64,000 nucleotides of DNA, from positions 1 through 64,000 of the forward strand of contig CAYYMH010000014.1 in the NCBI GenBank assembly GCA_964472785.1, in the 5' to 3' direction. The notes under the pieces were generated by a model. That model worked only from the letters and a program-made list of their open reading frames with translations, searched no databases and was not told the origin of the DNA. Position numbers and translations under genes: made by a program. Shown piece by piece: positions 57,402 through 64,000 of the stretch (position 1 is the stretch's first letter; each line of letters starts with the position of its first letter). The DNA is from CAYYMH01 sp964472785 (GTDB lineage Bacteria; Zhuqueibacterota; Zhuqueibacteria; Thermofontimicrobiales; Thermofontimicrobiaceae).

Positions 57402-60059
57402 CTAAAAATCAAATCCGACAGAAAAATAAACAACGCGATTTCCTTCACTTCTCTTCCCCATGGAAAGCGATATTGGACCCGCTAAAGTATTTACAGAAAA
57501 GCATGTACCGAAACCGTGGTCAAAATCTTTCGGTTTTATTTCTAATGTGTTTTTCCAGGTCGCACCAATATCATATCTAAAACTTAAATAAAAGTCAATC
57601 GGAAAGCCAAAAGGAAAACGATACCTGTATTCAAAACTTCCGGCGAATAAGTGCTTTCCAATTTTTTCATCTTGTTTTAAACCATAAAAAGATTGAATTC
57701 CGCCTAAACGAAATTGCTCGATAAACGGAGTGGTTAAATCGGATGTGCCCCACATAAACTTATAATGAACGGTATTTCTTTTAAAAAAAGTATAATATGT
57801 TTCTAATGATGAATAAAATTGAAAATATGAAATCTGACTATTTAAAAAAGATGCTGAAGACATTTTATATAAAAAGGTGTAATACTTTCCGAAATTTGGA
57901 AATGGATACTTATCTTGAGTGTCAACAATAGACTGAATAGCGAAGGTTTTCAAATCATATTGGCTCGTCGGATATCCATATCCGGAAACAGATTCCATTT
58001 CAATATTTTTAATTGAAGCTATAAATGATAATATCCCTAAACGCTTTATTTGGCTGCCTATCGATAAAGAAAAACCATTTTCCCTTGTGAGATATTCTCC
58101 GATATTTTTTCCGTCATCATAAACGTATCGCTTTAATTGCTGATGATAAAGTTCAAAGTTACCTGTCAGAAAGGTGTTAATAATTCTATCAGCTCTATAT
58201 TTGAATTTAAAAATTTTATCTTTGATCCCGTATTGAGCATGGAACGTGATCGGATTAGCTAATCCTAAAAAATTTTCATCAACTATTTCTAATAATGTTT
58301 TATTTTTCCTGATTAAGTCATAGCGATAACCTAATCTTAACAGATTAAATTGTTTTTCTTCTACCTTTATAGTAAGCCGAGGTTTTCTGTCGGAGTTTTG
58401 CACCTTTAACGAGACTGTTTTAAAAAGGTTGGTGCTGTAAATATTTTTTAATCCCTGGTCAACTTTGTCTAAATTGAAAATATCTCCCTCAATTAAGGGA
58501 AATTCTCTTAAGATTGCAAAATCCCTTGTTTTAATATTACCAGTCACATTTATGGACGAAATTATTCCTTCATTCAAATAAATATGAAGTGTTTCGTGAT
58601 CAATTTTTACATCCATAATATTAATAAATCCGTATCCGTTAGCTTGATAAAGATTAGTAATCCGCTCGATATCTTTTTTAGAGTCATAAAAGTTAATAGG
58701 AGCTCCGGGTTTAGATTTTACTTGAGCTTTAATCAAAGAGTCTGAAAATACGTGATTTCCATGTACAACAATTTCTTTAAATGATGGATTAGGAACAGGA
58801 TAGTACTTTAAAGAAAGAAGGCTGTCTTCTATCGTATATTCAACGTGTACATCGGAAAAATAGCCAAGCTGATAAATTTCCTCTAAAGATTTTTTTACAT
58901 GTTGCAGTTTAGTTGGTGTTTGAATCGTTTTTTTTATGGTGAAAAGAATTTGTTCGTTGATTAACGAATCATTACCATTCATTAACTCAATAGAAGAAAC
59001 GAAAAATCCCTGTTTTGATAAATTTTCTTCTTCCTTTTTTTGATGAAAAATATTTTCAATTTGATTAATAATATCGTTTGCCTTTTCTTTTCCCAAATCA
59101 ATTATTTGATCAATCTTCGGGAAATCATCGGATTTGAAATCACCCAAATCAGGGCGGATTAACACGTCTGCCAGTTTTCGTTGTTGTTCGTTTTTTTCTT
59201 TTTGCATAATCGAGGTAACTTGATCTGCCAGTTTCCAGGGAACGTATAAACTGCTTTTATCGTTAAGTTCAGAAGAAGTATCGATTGCTATGATCAAATC
59301 AACATCAAATTCTTTAACTTCTTCAACCGGAATGTTGTTGATGAGACCGCCATCAACAAGGAGCATATTATCTCGTTCTACTGGCTCAAAAAGCAGCGGA
59401 ACCGCCGAAGAAGCTCTCATCGCTTCAGCCAAATTACCATTTTTTAAAATGACCTTTCTTCCTGAAACTAAATCACAAGCTAAAGCCCTAAAAGGAATTT
59501 CTAATCTGTCAAAATTCTGATTTGTGAGATAATCTGCCCTCAAAGAAAGAGTTGTTAAAATTGATGTCAATCTTTGGCCCGGCGTGAGTGCCTGTGGGAT
59601 TGCTATTTTAAAGCCGTCAAACCTGATCTGAATGATTGCTTTGCTTCGTTCCTGTTTTTGACTGACAAAGAGGCTGGTTCTTGGTGGACTGTCAACCATT
59701 ATTTTGTCCCAGTCAATATTGCGCGTAATTTCTTCAATTTGGTATGCAGAATATCCAGCGGCAAACAAACCACCGACGATGCTTCCAATGCTTGATCCGA
59801 CAATAATATCAATGGGAATTTTATGATCTTCCAACACCTGAAGAACACCAATCTGTGCAAATCCCCGCGCGCCTCCTCCGCTTAAACATAATCCAATCCT
59901 CGGCCGTTTTATTTGTTTGTGTGATACAAAGGAATTGGGCGGCAAAACAACTCGATCAAACTCTAAAGAAATTGTTTGGGTGTATGCAATTACTGACAAT
60001 ATTCCTAAATAAAAAAGAAAAATTATTAACAGGATAAATGTTATTTTTGAAAGTTTCAT
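57402..60059 (-). CDS. Patatin-like phospholipase fused to POTRA and outer-membrane barrel domains
   Basis: 885 residues. Signal sequence (to about 27). Patatin domain (about 54-330) with oxyanion GGGARGFAQ (61-69), nucleophile Ser90 in GSSIG (88-92) and catalytic Asp236 in DGG. POTRA-like segments run from about 360 to 570 (PNPSFKEIVVHGNHVFSDSLIKAQ; SSINVTGNIKTRDFAILREFPL). The C-terminal Omp85-like barrel (about 590-885) has RLGYRYDLIRKN and FRLGGIQSFYGL, and ends in aromatic VVYFSVGFDF. The layout is that of PlpD-like type Vd autotransporters and the related FCB patatin-BamA proteins. A lipase displayed at or released from the surface is inferred. It is the only gene in the window oriented against its arm. 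Confidence 0.93.
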   Translation of the reverse strand: MKLSKITFILLIIFLFYLGILSVIAYTQTISLEFDRVVLPPNSFVSHKQIKRPRIGLCLSGGGARGFAQIGVLQVLEDHKIPIDIIVGSSIGSIVGGLFAAGYSAYQIEEITRNIDWDKIMVDSPPRTSLFVSQKQERSKAIIQIRFDGFKIAIPQALTPGQRLTSILTTLSLRADYLTNQNFDRLEIPFRALACDLVSGRKVILKNGNLAEAMRASSAVPLLFEPVERDNMLLVDGGLINNIPVEEVKEFDVDLIIAIDTSSELNDKSSLYVPWKLADQVTSIMQKEKNEQQRKLADVLIRPDLGDFKSDDFPKIDQIIDLGKEKANDIINQIENIFHQKKEEENLSKQGFFVSSIELMNGNDSLINEQILFTIKKTIQTPTKLQHVKKSLEEIYQLGYFSDVHVEYTIEDSLLSLKYYPVPNPSFKEIVVHGNHVFSDSLIKAQVKSKPGAPINFYDSKKDIERITNLYQANGYGFINIMDVKIDHETLHIYLNEGIISSINVTGNIKTRDFAILREFPLIEGDIFNLDKVDQGLKNIYSTNLFKTVSLKVQNSDRKPRLTIKVEEKQFNLLRLGYRYDLIRKNKTLLEIVDENFLGLANPITFHAQYGIKDKIFKFKYRADRIINTFLTGNFELYHQQLKRYVYDDGKNIGEYLTRENGFSLSIGSQIKRLGILSFIASIKNIEMESVSGYGYPTSQYDLKTFAIQSIVDTQDKYPFPNFGKYYTFLYKMSSASFLNSQISYFQFYSSLETYYTFFKRNTVHYKFMWGTSDLTTPFIEQFRLGGIQSFYGLKQDEKIGKHLFAGSFEYRYRFPFGFPIDFYLSFRYDIGATWKNTLEIKPKDFDHGFGTCFSVNTLAGPISLSMGKRSEGNRVVYFSVGFDF

Positions 60060-60213
60060 CGTTTTTAGCTATGAGTATTTATTTTTAACTTGGATTGAAA
60101 AGTCATAATTGAATAATCGTTATAGATCAAATGAAGAGAAATAAATTATTCATCTCCTTCAATGTAAAAATTACGTGTAAGATGCAAAAGGAACATAACT
60201 TATAAAAATAAAA

Positions 60214-60244
60214 TTGACTTTAATAAATTAATTTTGTAAGTTTG
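60214..60244 (+). promoter_or_regulatory. Promoter of bioY, Bacteroidota-like
   Basis: TTGACT (60214-60219), 17 bases, TAAGTTTG (60237-60244), matching TANNTTTG. Same spacing as the rpmH promoter. It overlaps an inverted repeat. Confidence 0.5.
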
Positions 60245-60258
60245 ATTTAAAACAAAAT
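60231..60258. promoter_or_regulatory. Inverted repeat overlapping the bioY promoter (possible operator)
   Basis: ATTTTGT (60231-60237) and ACAAAAT (60252-60258) separated by 14 bases, across the -7 element and 12 bases before the bioY ATG. It is not the usual BirA site (half-site sequence and spacing differ). A repressor site is possible; chance is also possible in such AT-rich DNA. Confidence 0.3.
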
Positions 60259-60269
60259 TTATTTAATTT

Positions 60270-60869
60270 ATGAAACGATCATTTGATACGAAAAAACTCA
60301 TCATTGTTAGTTTTTTTACTGCACTAACAGCTGTGGGTGCATTTTTAAAAATACCGTTGCCACACGTACCAATCACACTGCAAACTTTTTTTGTTATCAT
60401 GAGTGGCAACATCTTAGGGCATGTTTATGGCACACTTAGCCAGATTTTATATATTATTATTGGTTTAGTCGGTCTGCCAATATTTGCTTATGGCGGCGGC
60501 CCGGGTTATATTTTTCAACCCACCTTTGGATACATTTTAGGGTATCCGTTTTGCGCATTAACCATTGGTTATTTAATGAAAATATTGATGCCGGTGCGCA
60601 AATCAAATGAGAACTCAAAAATAAAAAGAGCCTTTTCTGTTTTTTTAATTGATATTGTTGGTATTGTTGTTATCTTTATGTTTGGGTTAAGTTATATTTA
60701 TGTAAATATGAAATACGGATTATATAAAAATTTGATTCATACCGATCAAATTTCCAATGTTAACTGGAAACAAATATTACAAACAACATTTTTTTTGTTT
60801 ATTCCGATAGATTTAATTAAAGCATCATTGGCTGCAATTATTACAGAAAAAGTGAAACGTATTTTGTAA
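60270..60869 (+). CDS. bioY: Biotin transporter BioY
   Basis: 199 residues and about six hydrophobic helices. The BioY signature LPHVPITLQTFFVIMSGNILG (about 30-50) and GLVGLPIFAYGGGPGYIFQPTFGYILGY (about 70-97) are clear. It is the substrate-binding S component of an ECF-type transporter, or works alone. A slightly long loop with charged residues (about 107-123) precedes the later helices. No bioM/bioN energy-coupling genes are near. The ribosome site is weak. Confidence 0.93.
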   Translation: MKRSFDTKKLIIVSFFTALTAVGAFLKIPLPHVPITLQTFFVIMSGNILGHVYGTLSQILYIIIGLVGLPIFAYGGGPGYIFQPTFGYILGYPFCALTIGYLMKILMPVRKSNENSKIKRAFSVFLIDIVGIVVIFMFGLSYIYVNMKYGLYKNLIHTDQISNVNWKQILQTTFFLFIPIDLIKASLAAIITEKVKRIL

Positions 60870-60990
60870 ATATTTTTTTTGTTTTTTTTCTCTGTACAGT
60901 GAAAGTTGCAATGTTTTGAATGTAAGCAAAAGATATTCATAATTCAAGAGTTAAATTCAATATTTTAAAAATAACAGTAGAGGGTAAATT

Positions 60991-61974
60991 ATGTCAAGAT
61001 TTGTGATGGGAGTAGATGGGGGCGGTACAAAAACAGAAATTGTTCTGATCGACAGCATGGGGGGGGTTATCGGTAAAATCAAAGTTGATAGCACCAATTA
61101 TCAGGTCGTTGGTGAAAAAGTCAAAATCAATTTGATTCAAGGCTTTGAAAAGTTGATGAAAAAGACTAATGTAACGCTGAACAAAGTGGATCATATCTTT
61201 TTAGGTTTAGCAGGCGCCGGGAGAAAAAGTGACAGGGAAGAAATTAAACAACTTTTTCAAGACACGCCATACAAGGACTTAATTACTGTTGACAGCGATG
61301 CAATTGTTGCGCTGGCCGGAGCATTTGGAACAGCGCCAGGAATTATTATTATCGCCGGTACCGGGGCTATTTGTTTTGGAAAAAATCAGCAGGGAAAAAT
61401 TGCTCGATCCGGAGGATGGGGCTACTTATTAGGTGATGAAGGAAGTGGTTATTTCATCGGAAGAGAGGCAATAATCGCTGCGCTAAAGGATTTTGATGGT
61501 CGGGGTGAAAAAACAGAGTTAAGACAAGTTGTTACAAAACAATTCAATTTAGATTCAATCGAAAAGATAATTCCTTTAATTTATAAAAATAAAATTGATC
61601 GGATACAGATCGCCGGACTTGCTCCCTTGGTCTTTAAAACAGCTGATAAAGGTGATTTAATTGCCGAGGAAATTGTAAAAAGCGCAGGTAAGGAATTAGG
61701 AAATTTAGCAAAAGCGGTTGCTGATCGATTGGGATTTACCAGCGATGAAGTTAGGGTAGCTTTGATCGGAAGTATTTTCAAAGAAAAGGAAATGTTAATT
61801 AATCACATTTCAAAAGAATTGTATGAAATATCGTGGAACGTAACTGTCTCTGAACCAATGTTTCAACCGAGTTATGGAGCAGCATTAATGGCGCTTCAAA
61901 AAATAGATGTTGAAATCACCGAATTCCTGTTGAAAAATTTATCTGAATCAATCGAGAAACATGTGGAGATTTAG
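60991..61974 (+). CDS. BadF/BcrA-type sugar kinase (N-acetylglucosamine kinase-like)
   Basis: 327 residues. ASKHA-fold ATPase with the phosphate-1 motif MGVDGGGTKTEIVLID (6-21), adenosine-type motif GIIIIAGTGAICFG and GGWGYLLGDEGSGYFIGREAI. This is the BadF/BcrA/GlcNAc-kinase family. Immediately upstream of anmK (gap of two bases) and in a window with murQ, so an amino-sugar from cell-wall recycling (GlcNAc or MurNAc) is the likely substrate; sequence alone does not fix it. AGAGGG ribosome site. Confidence 0.87.
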   Translation: MSRFVMGVDGGGTKTEIVLIDSMGGVIGKIKVDSTNYQVVGEKVKINLIQGFEKLMKKTNVTLNKVDHIFLGLAGAGRKSDREEIKQLFQDTPYKDLITVDSDAIVALAGAFGTAPGIIIIAGTGAICFGKNQQGKIARSGGWGYLLGDEGSGYFIGREAIIAALKDFDGRGEKTELRQVVTKQFNLDSIEKIIPLIYKNKIDRIQIAGLAPLVFKTADKGDLIAEEIVKSAGKELGNLAKAVADRLGFTSDEVRVALIGSIFKEKEMLINHISKELYEISWNVTVSEPMFQPSYGAALMALQKIDVEITEFLLKNLSESIEKHVEI

Positions 61975-61976
61975 GG

Positions 61977-63164
61977 GTGCGCTCTCTTTTAAAATTGACT
62001 AAAAAAAGAGAAAAGCTGGTGATCGGGCTGATGTCCGGAACGTCAATGGACGGAATTGACTGTTCGTTAGTTAGAATTGAAAATTCTGGTTTTGAGACAA
62101 AAATCGATTTATTATGTTTCCTTACGATTCCCTTTCCTGAATCTGTAAAGGAAAGGTTGTTGAAGATGTCACAAGCTGAAAAATGGTCAGTCGATGAAAT
62201 TTGTAAGGCCAATTATGCAGTATCAGAGTTATATTCGGATTCAATTTTTCGCGTATGTCAAGCATCAAAGATTGATATCAAACAGATTGACCTGATTGGT
62301 TCGCATGGACAAACGATCCGTCACTTACCAACGCCCCAAGATTATTTTGATAAAAATGTCCGTTCCACGCTACAGATTGGTGAGCCTGCGGTTATTGCCA
62401 GCAGAACCAGAGTTGTTACAGTCAGTAATTTCAGAGCAGCAGATATGGCGGTCGGAGGCGAGGGCGCACCGTTAGTGCCCTATTTTGATTATTTGATGTT
62501 TAACTCAAAAAAAGAGAACTGCGTCATTTTAAATATCGGTGGTATTGCAAATATCACAGTCATTCCAAAGTGCTCATCAATTGATGAAATAGTTGCATTT
62601 GATACCGGACCCGGGAATATGGTAATTAATGCGTTAATGCAAAAACTTTTTGATAAAGATTTTGATGATGCCGGAAAACATGCGGCTAATGGGAGCATTT
62701 CTAAAGATCTATTGCAGCTTTTATTAGACCACCCATATTTTCAAAAGGGATTACCAAAATCGTCAGGCAGGGAAGAATTTGGTCAAACTTTTGTTGATGA
62801 GATATTAAAAATTAACGAAGAGTTAAATTTAAAGTCAAACGATCTCATTGCTACAGTGACAGAATTAACAGCGGCATCAATCGCAAAAGGAGTCGCATTG
62901 ACAAGACTCCGGCTTCGTGATGTGGATCAATTGATTGTGAGCGGAGGTGGCGTACATAATAAAACCCTGATGCAACAATTAAAGAGAAAATTTAACCAAG
63001 CTCAAATTTTAATGTCCGATCAATTTGGAATACCTGCAGACGCAAAAGAGGCAATATGTTTTGCTGTTTTAGCGAATGAAACAATCTGTGGAAATCCAGC
63101 AAATATACCAACAGTGACAGGAGCCCGAAGGAAACAAATTTTGGGATCGATTACAATTGTTTAA
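61977..63164 (+). CDS. anmK: Anhydro-N-acetylmuramic acid kinase AnmK
   Basis: 395 residues. ATP-binding start VIGLMSGTSMDGIDCSLV (15-32), then GSHGQTIRH, GEPAVIASRT and FDTGPGNMVINAL. It also has the VSGGGVHNKTLM segment near 320 and the end GIPADAKEAICFAVLANETI. It opens the 1,6-anhydro ring and phosphorylates to MurNAc-6-P, the MurQ substrate. Starts at GTG two bases after the kinase stop, with GGAG overlapping that stop region. About ten residues longer at the N-terminus than usual. Confidence 0.95.
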   Translation: MRSLLKLTKKREKLVIGLMSGTSMDGIDCSLVRIENSGFETKIDLLCFLTIPFPESVKERLLKMSQAEKWSVDEICKANYAVSELYSDSIFRVCQASKIDIKQIDLIGSHGQTIRHLPTPQDYFDKNVRSTLQIGEPAVIASRTRVVTVSNFRAADMAVGGEGAPLVPYFDYLMFNSKKENCVILNIGGIANITVIPKCSSIDEIVAFDTGPGNMVINALMQKLFDKDFDDAGKHAANGSISKDLLQLLLDHPYFQKGLPKSSGREEFGQTFVDEILKINEELNLKSNDLIATVTELTAASIAKGVALTRLRLRDVDQLIVSGGGVHNKTLMQQLKRKFNQAQILMSDQFGIPADAKEAICFAVLANETICGNPANIPTVTGARRKQILGSITIV

Positions 63165-63201
63165 ATAAATTAAAAACAATATATTTATAAGCATCCGGAG
63201 G

Positions 63202-63981
63202 ATGTCGAGCTTGTTTTTATCATCTAAAAGTGAAAGATTGGAAACGAAACCTTACACTAAACTGGCACTGATTTATGATGAGGTGATGCACCATGTCAAT
63301 TATCGACGTTGGGCAAGTTATATATTAGAAATAATCAATAAATTTAATCATTCAGCAACATTATTGTTAGACATTTCATGCGGAACCGGAACTTTTTTAA
63401 CAAGTTTAAAAACAAAAAGTTTTGACCTGTTTGGATTTGATTTCTCCTTTGAGATGGTTCATGTTGCCAAAAATAAAGCAGAAAAGTTCAACAAAATGAT
63501 TCATCTTTTTCAGGGAGATATGACCGCATTTTGTTTTAAAAGAGAATTCGATATAATTGTCTGTCTATATGACAGCATCAACTATCTGCTTGATTTTGAT
63601 ACCTGGCAGTTCGTCTTTAAATGTGCAGAACAGAATCTGAAATCGGGGGGATTATTCATCTTCGATATTTGTACAGAGAGGAACTCAGTTGAATATTTTA
63701 TGAATTATAAAGAGAAAAGTCAAGGATCAAGTTATTCGTATGTTCGAGAAAGCACATATAACAAAAGGAAGAAACTTCATTATAACCGTTTTATGATAGA
63801 ATTCAAAAAAGAACCAATAAAATATATCGAGATCCACAAACAGAAAATTTTTAAGATCGATGAGGTGTTGTCTTTTATAAAGGAAACAAATCTTGAATTG
63901 ATCGGAAAGTTCGATGGTTTTTCATTTAACAGCGCCAATGAAAGATCGCTTCGGGTTCACTTTGTGTTAAGAAAATGGTGA
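63202..63981 (+). CDS. SAM-dependent methyltransferase (class I)
   Basis: 259 residues. Motif I LLLDISCGTGTFLTSL (about 52-67) and motif II LFGFDFS, then FDIIVCLYDSINYLLD, typical of Methyltransf_25-type small-molecule methyltransferases. The C-terminal half (about 160-259) is a cap with ERNSVEYFMNYKEKS. The ATG at 63202 directly abuts GGAGG; a TTG at 63211 has nine-base spacing and may be the real start. It follows anmK by 37 bases. The substrate is unknown. Confidence 0.85.
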   Translation: MSSLFLSSKSERLETKPYTKLALIYDEVMHHVNYRRWASYILEIINKFNHSATLLLDISCGTGTFLTSLKTKSFDLFGFDFSFEMVHVAKNKAEKFNKMIHLFQGDMTAFCFKREFDIIVCLYDSINYLLDFDTWQFVFKCAEQNLKSGGLFIFDICTERNSVEYFMNYKEKSQGSSYSYVRESTYNKRKKLHYNRFMIEFKKEPIKYIEIHKQKIFKIDEVLSFIKETNLELIGKFDGFSFNSANERSLRVHFVLRKW

Positions 63982-63985
63982 GCAT

Positions 63986-64000
63986 ATGATTCAGGTTTCA
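63986..64000 (+). CDS. Start of a truncated gene at the right edge
   Basis: Four bases after the methyltransferase stop, ATG ATT CAG GTT TCA (MIQVS) opens and runs off the window. Such a beginning is common in ABC-transporter ATPases, but five residues cannot support a call. Confidence 0.3.

Noticed and set aside
60214..60258. Classical BirA operator upstream of bioY
   Set aside because: The half-sites TTGTAAACC and GGTTTACAA are not present and the spacing differs; only a generic inverted repeat is seen.
1..64000. tRNA, rRNA, tmRNA, SRP RNA or insertion-sequence genes
   Set aside because: Looked for in the intergenic stretches by eye; no cloverleaf T-arm text, rRNA-like sequence, transposase or terminal inverted repeat pair was found.

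Overview
The window is an AT-rich piece of a bacterial chromosome that contains the replication origin. It comes from a Gram-negative, FCB-type organism. Calditrichota/KSB1-like lineages fit best, but this is inferred from gene content only. The evidence is: (i) SurA/PpiC periplasmic chaperones, a patatin-POTRA-barrel outer-membrane protein and YidC with a large periplasmic domain, which mean a diderm; (ii) a giant secreted protein ending in a FlgD/type-IX-like sorting domain, plus BatA-, DUF4159- and DUF4175-type proteins, all common in the FCB group; (iii) two promoters of the form TTGACT-N17-TANNTTTG, whose -7 part is the Bacteroidota-type element.

Layout. dnaA (44.5 kb) and dnaN (46.5 kb) flank a spacer with several DnaA boxes, a candidate DnaA-trio and an AT-rich unwinding element; this is the best oriC candidate. 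Every convincing gene left of it (60-43942) is on the minus strand. Almost every gene right of it is on the plus strand, so transcription follows fork movement on both arms; the only exception is the patatin gene at 57.4-60.1 kb.

Left arm, moving away from the origin: rpmH-rnpA-DUF2628-yidD-yidC-mnmE-mnmG-rsmG-murQ-mfd. Two parS sites flank mnmG, but parAB and jag are absent. Next come three consecutive PpiC/SurA-type foldases (28.4-32.4 kb). They are followed by a tightly packed operon DUF4159-DUF4175-TPR-amidotransferase-like protein-YjbQ (28.2-20.5 kb). A 13.35-kb gene for a 4450-residue repeat protein follows (20.1-6.8 kb), then a BatA/VWA membrane protein overlapping hflX, an NtrC-type response regulator, and a secreted beta-propeller protein at the left edge.

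Right arm: dnaA-oriC-dnaN-recF-DUF721(DciA-like)-gyrB, a two-gene restriction-modification cassette, gyrA, an unrecognised 411-residue protein, a FecR-domain protein, a convergent patatin/Omp85-type protein behind a shared terminator, bioY, a BadF/NagK-type sugar kinase, anmK and a methyltransferase. The window ends in the first codons of another gene. MurQ (left arm) with AnmK and the sugar kinase (right arm) form an anhydro-MurNAc recycling route.

Most striking points: the giant protein has 23 tandem Ig-like units arranged in a strict three-unit higher-order repeat; an R-M cassette lies between gyrB and gyrA; parS sites are present without parAB; oriC has a recognisable DnaA-trio; GyrA carries a natural Ala83; and a five-gene cell-envelope operon has no assigned function. 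I saw no tRNA, rRNA, CRISPR array, transposase or prophage gene.
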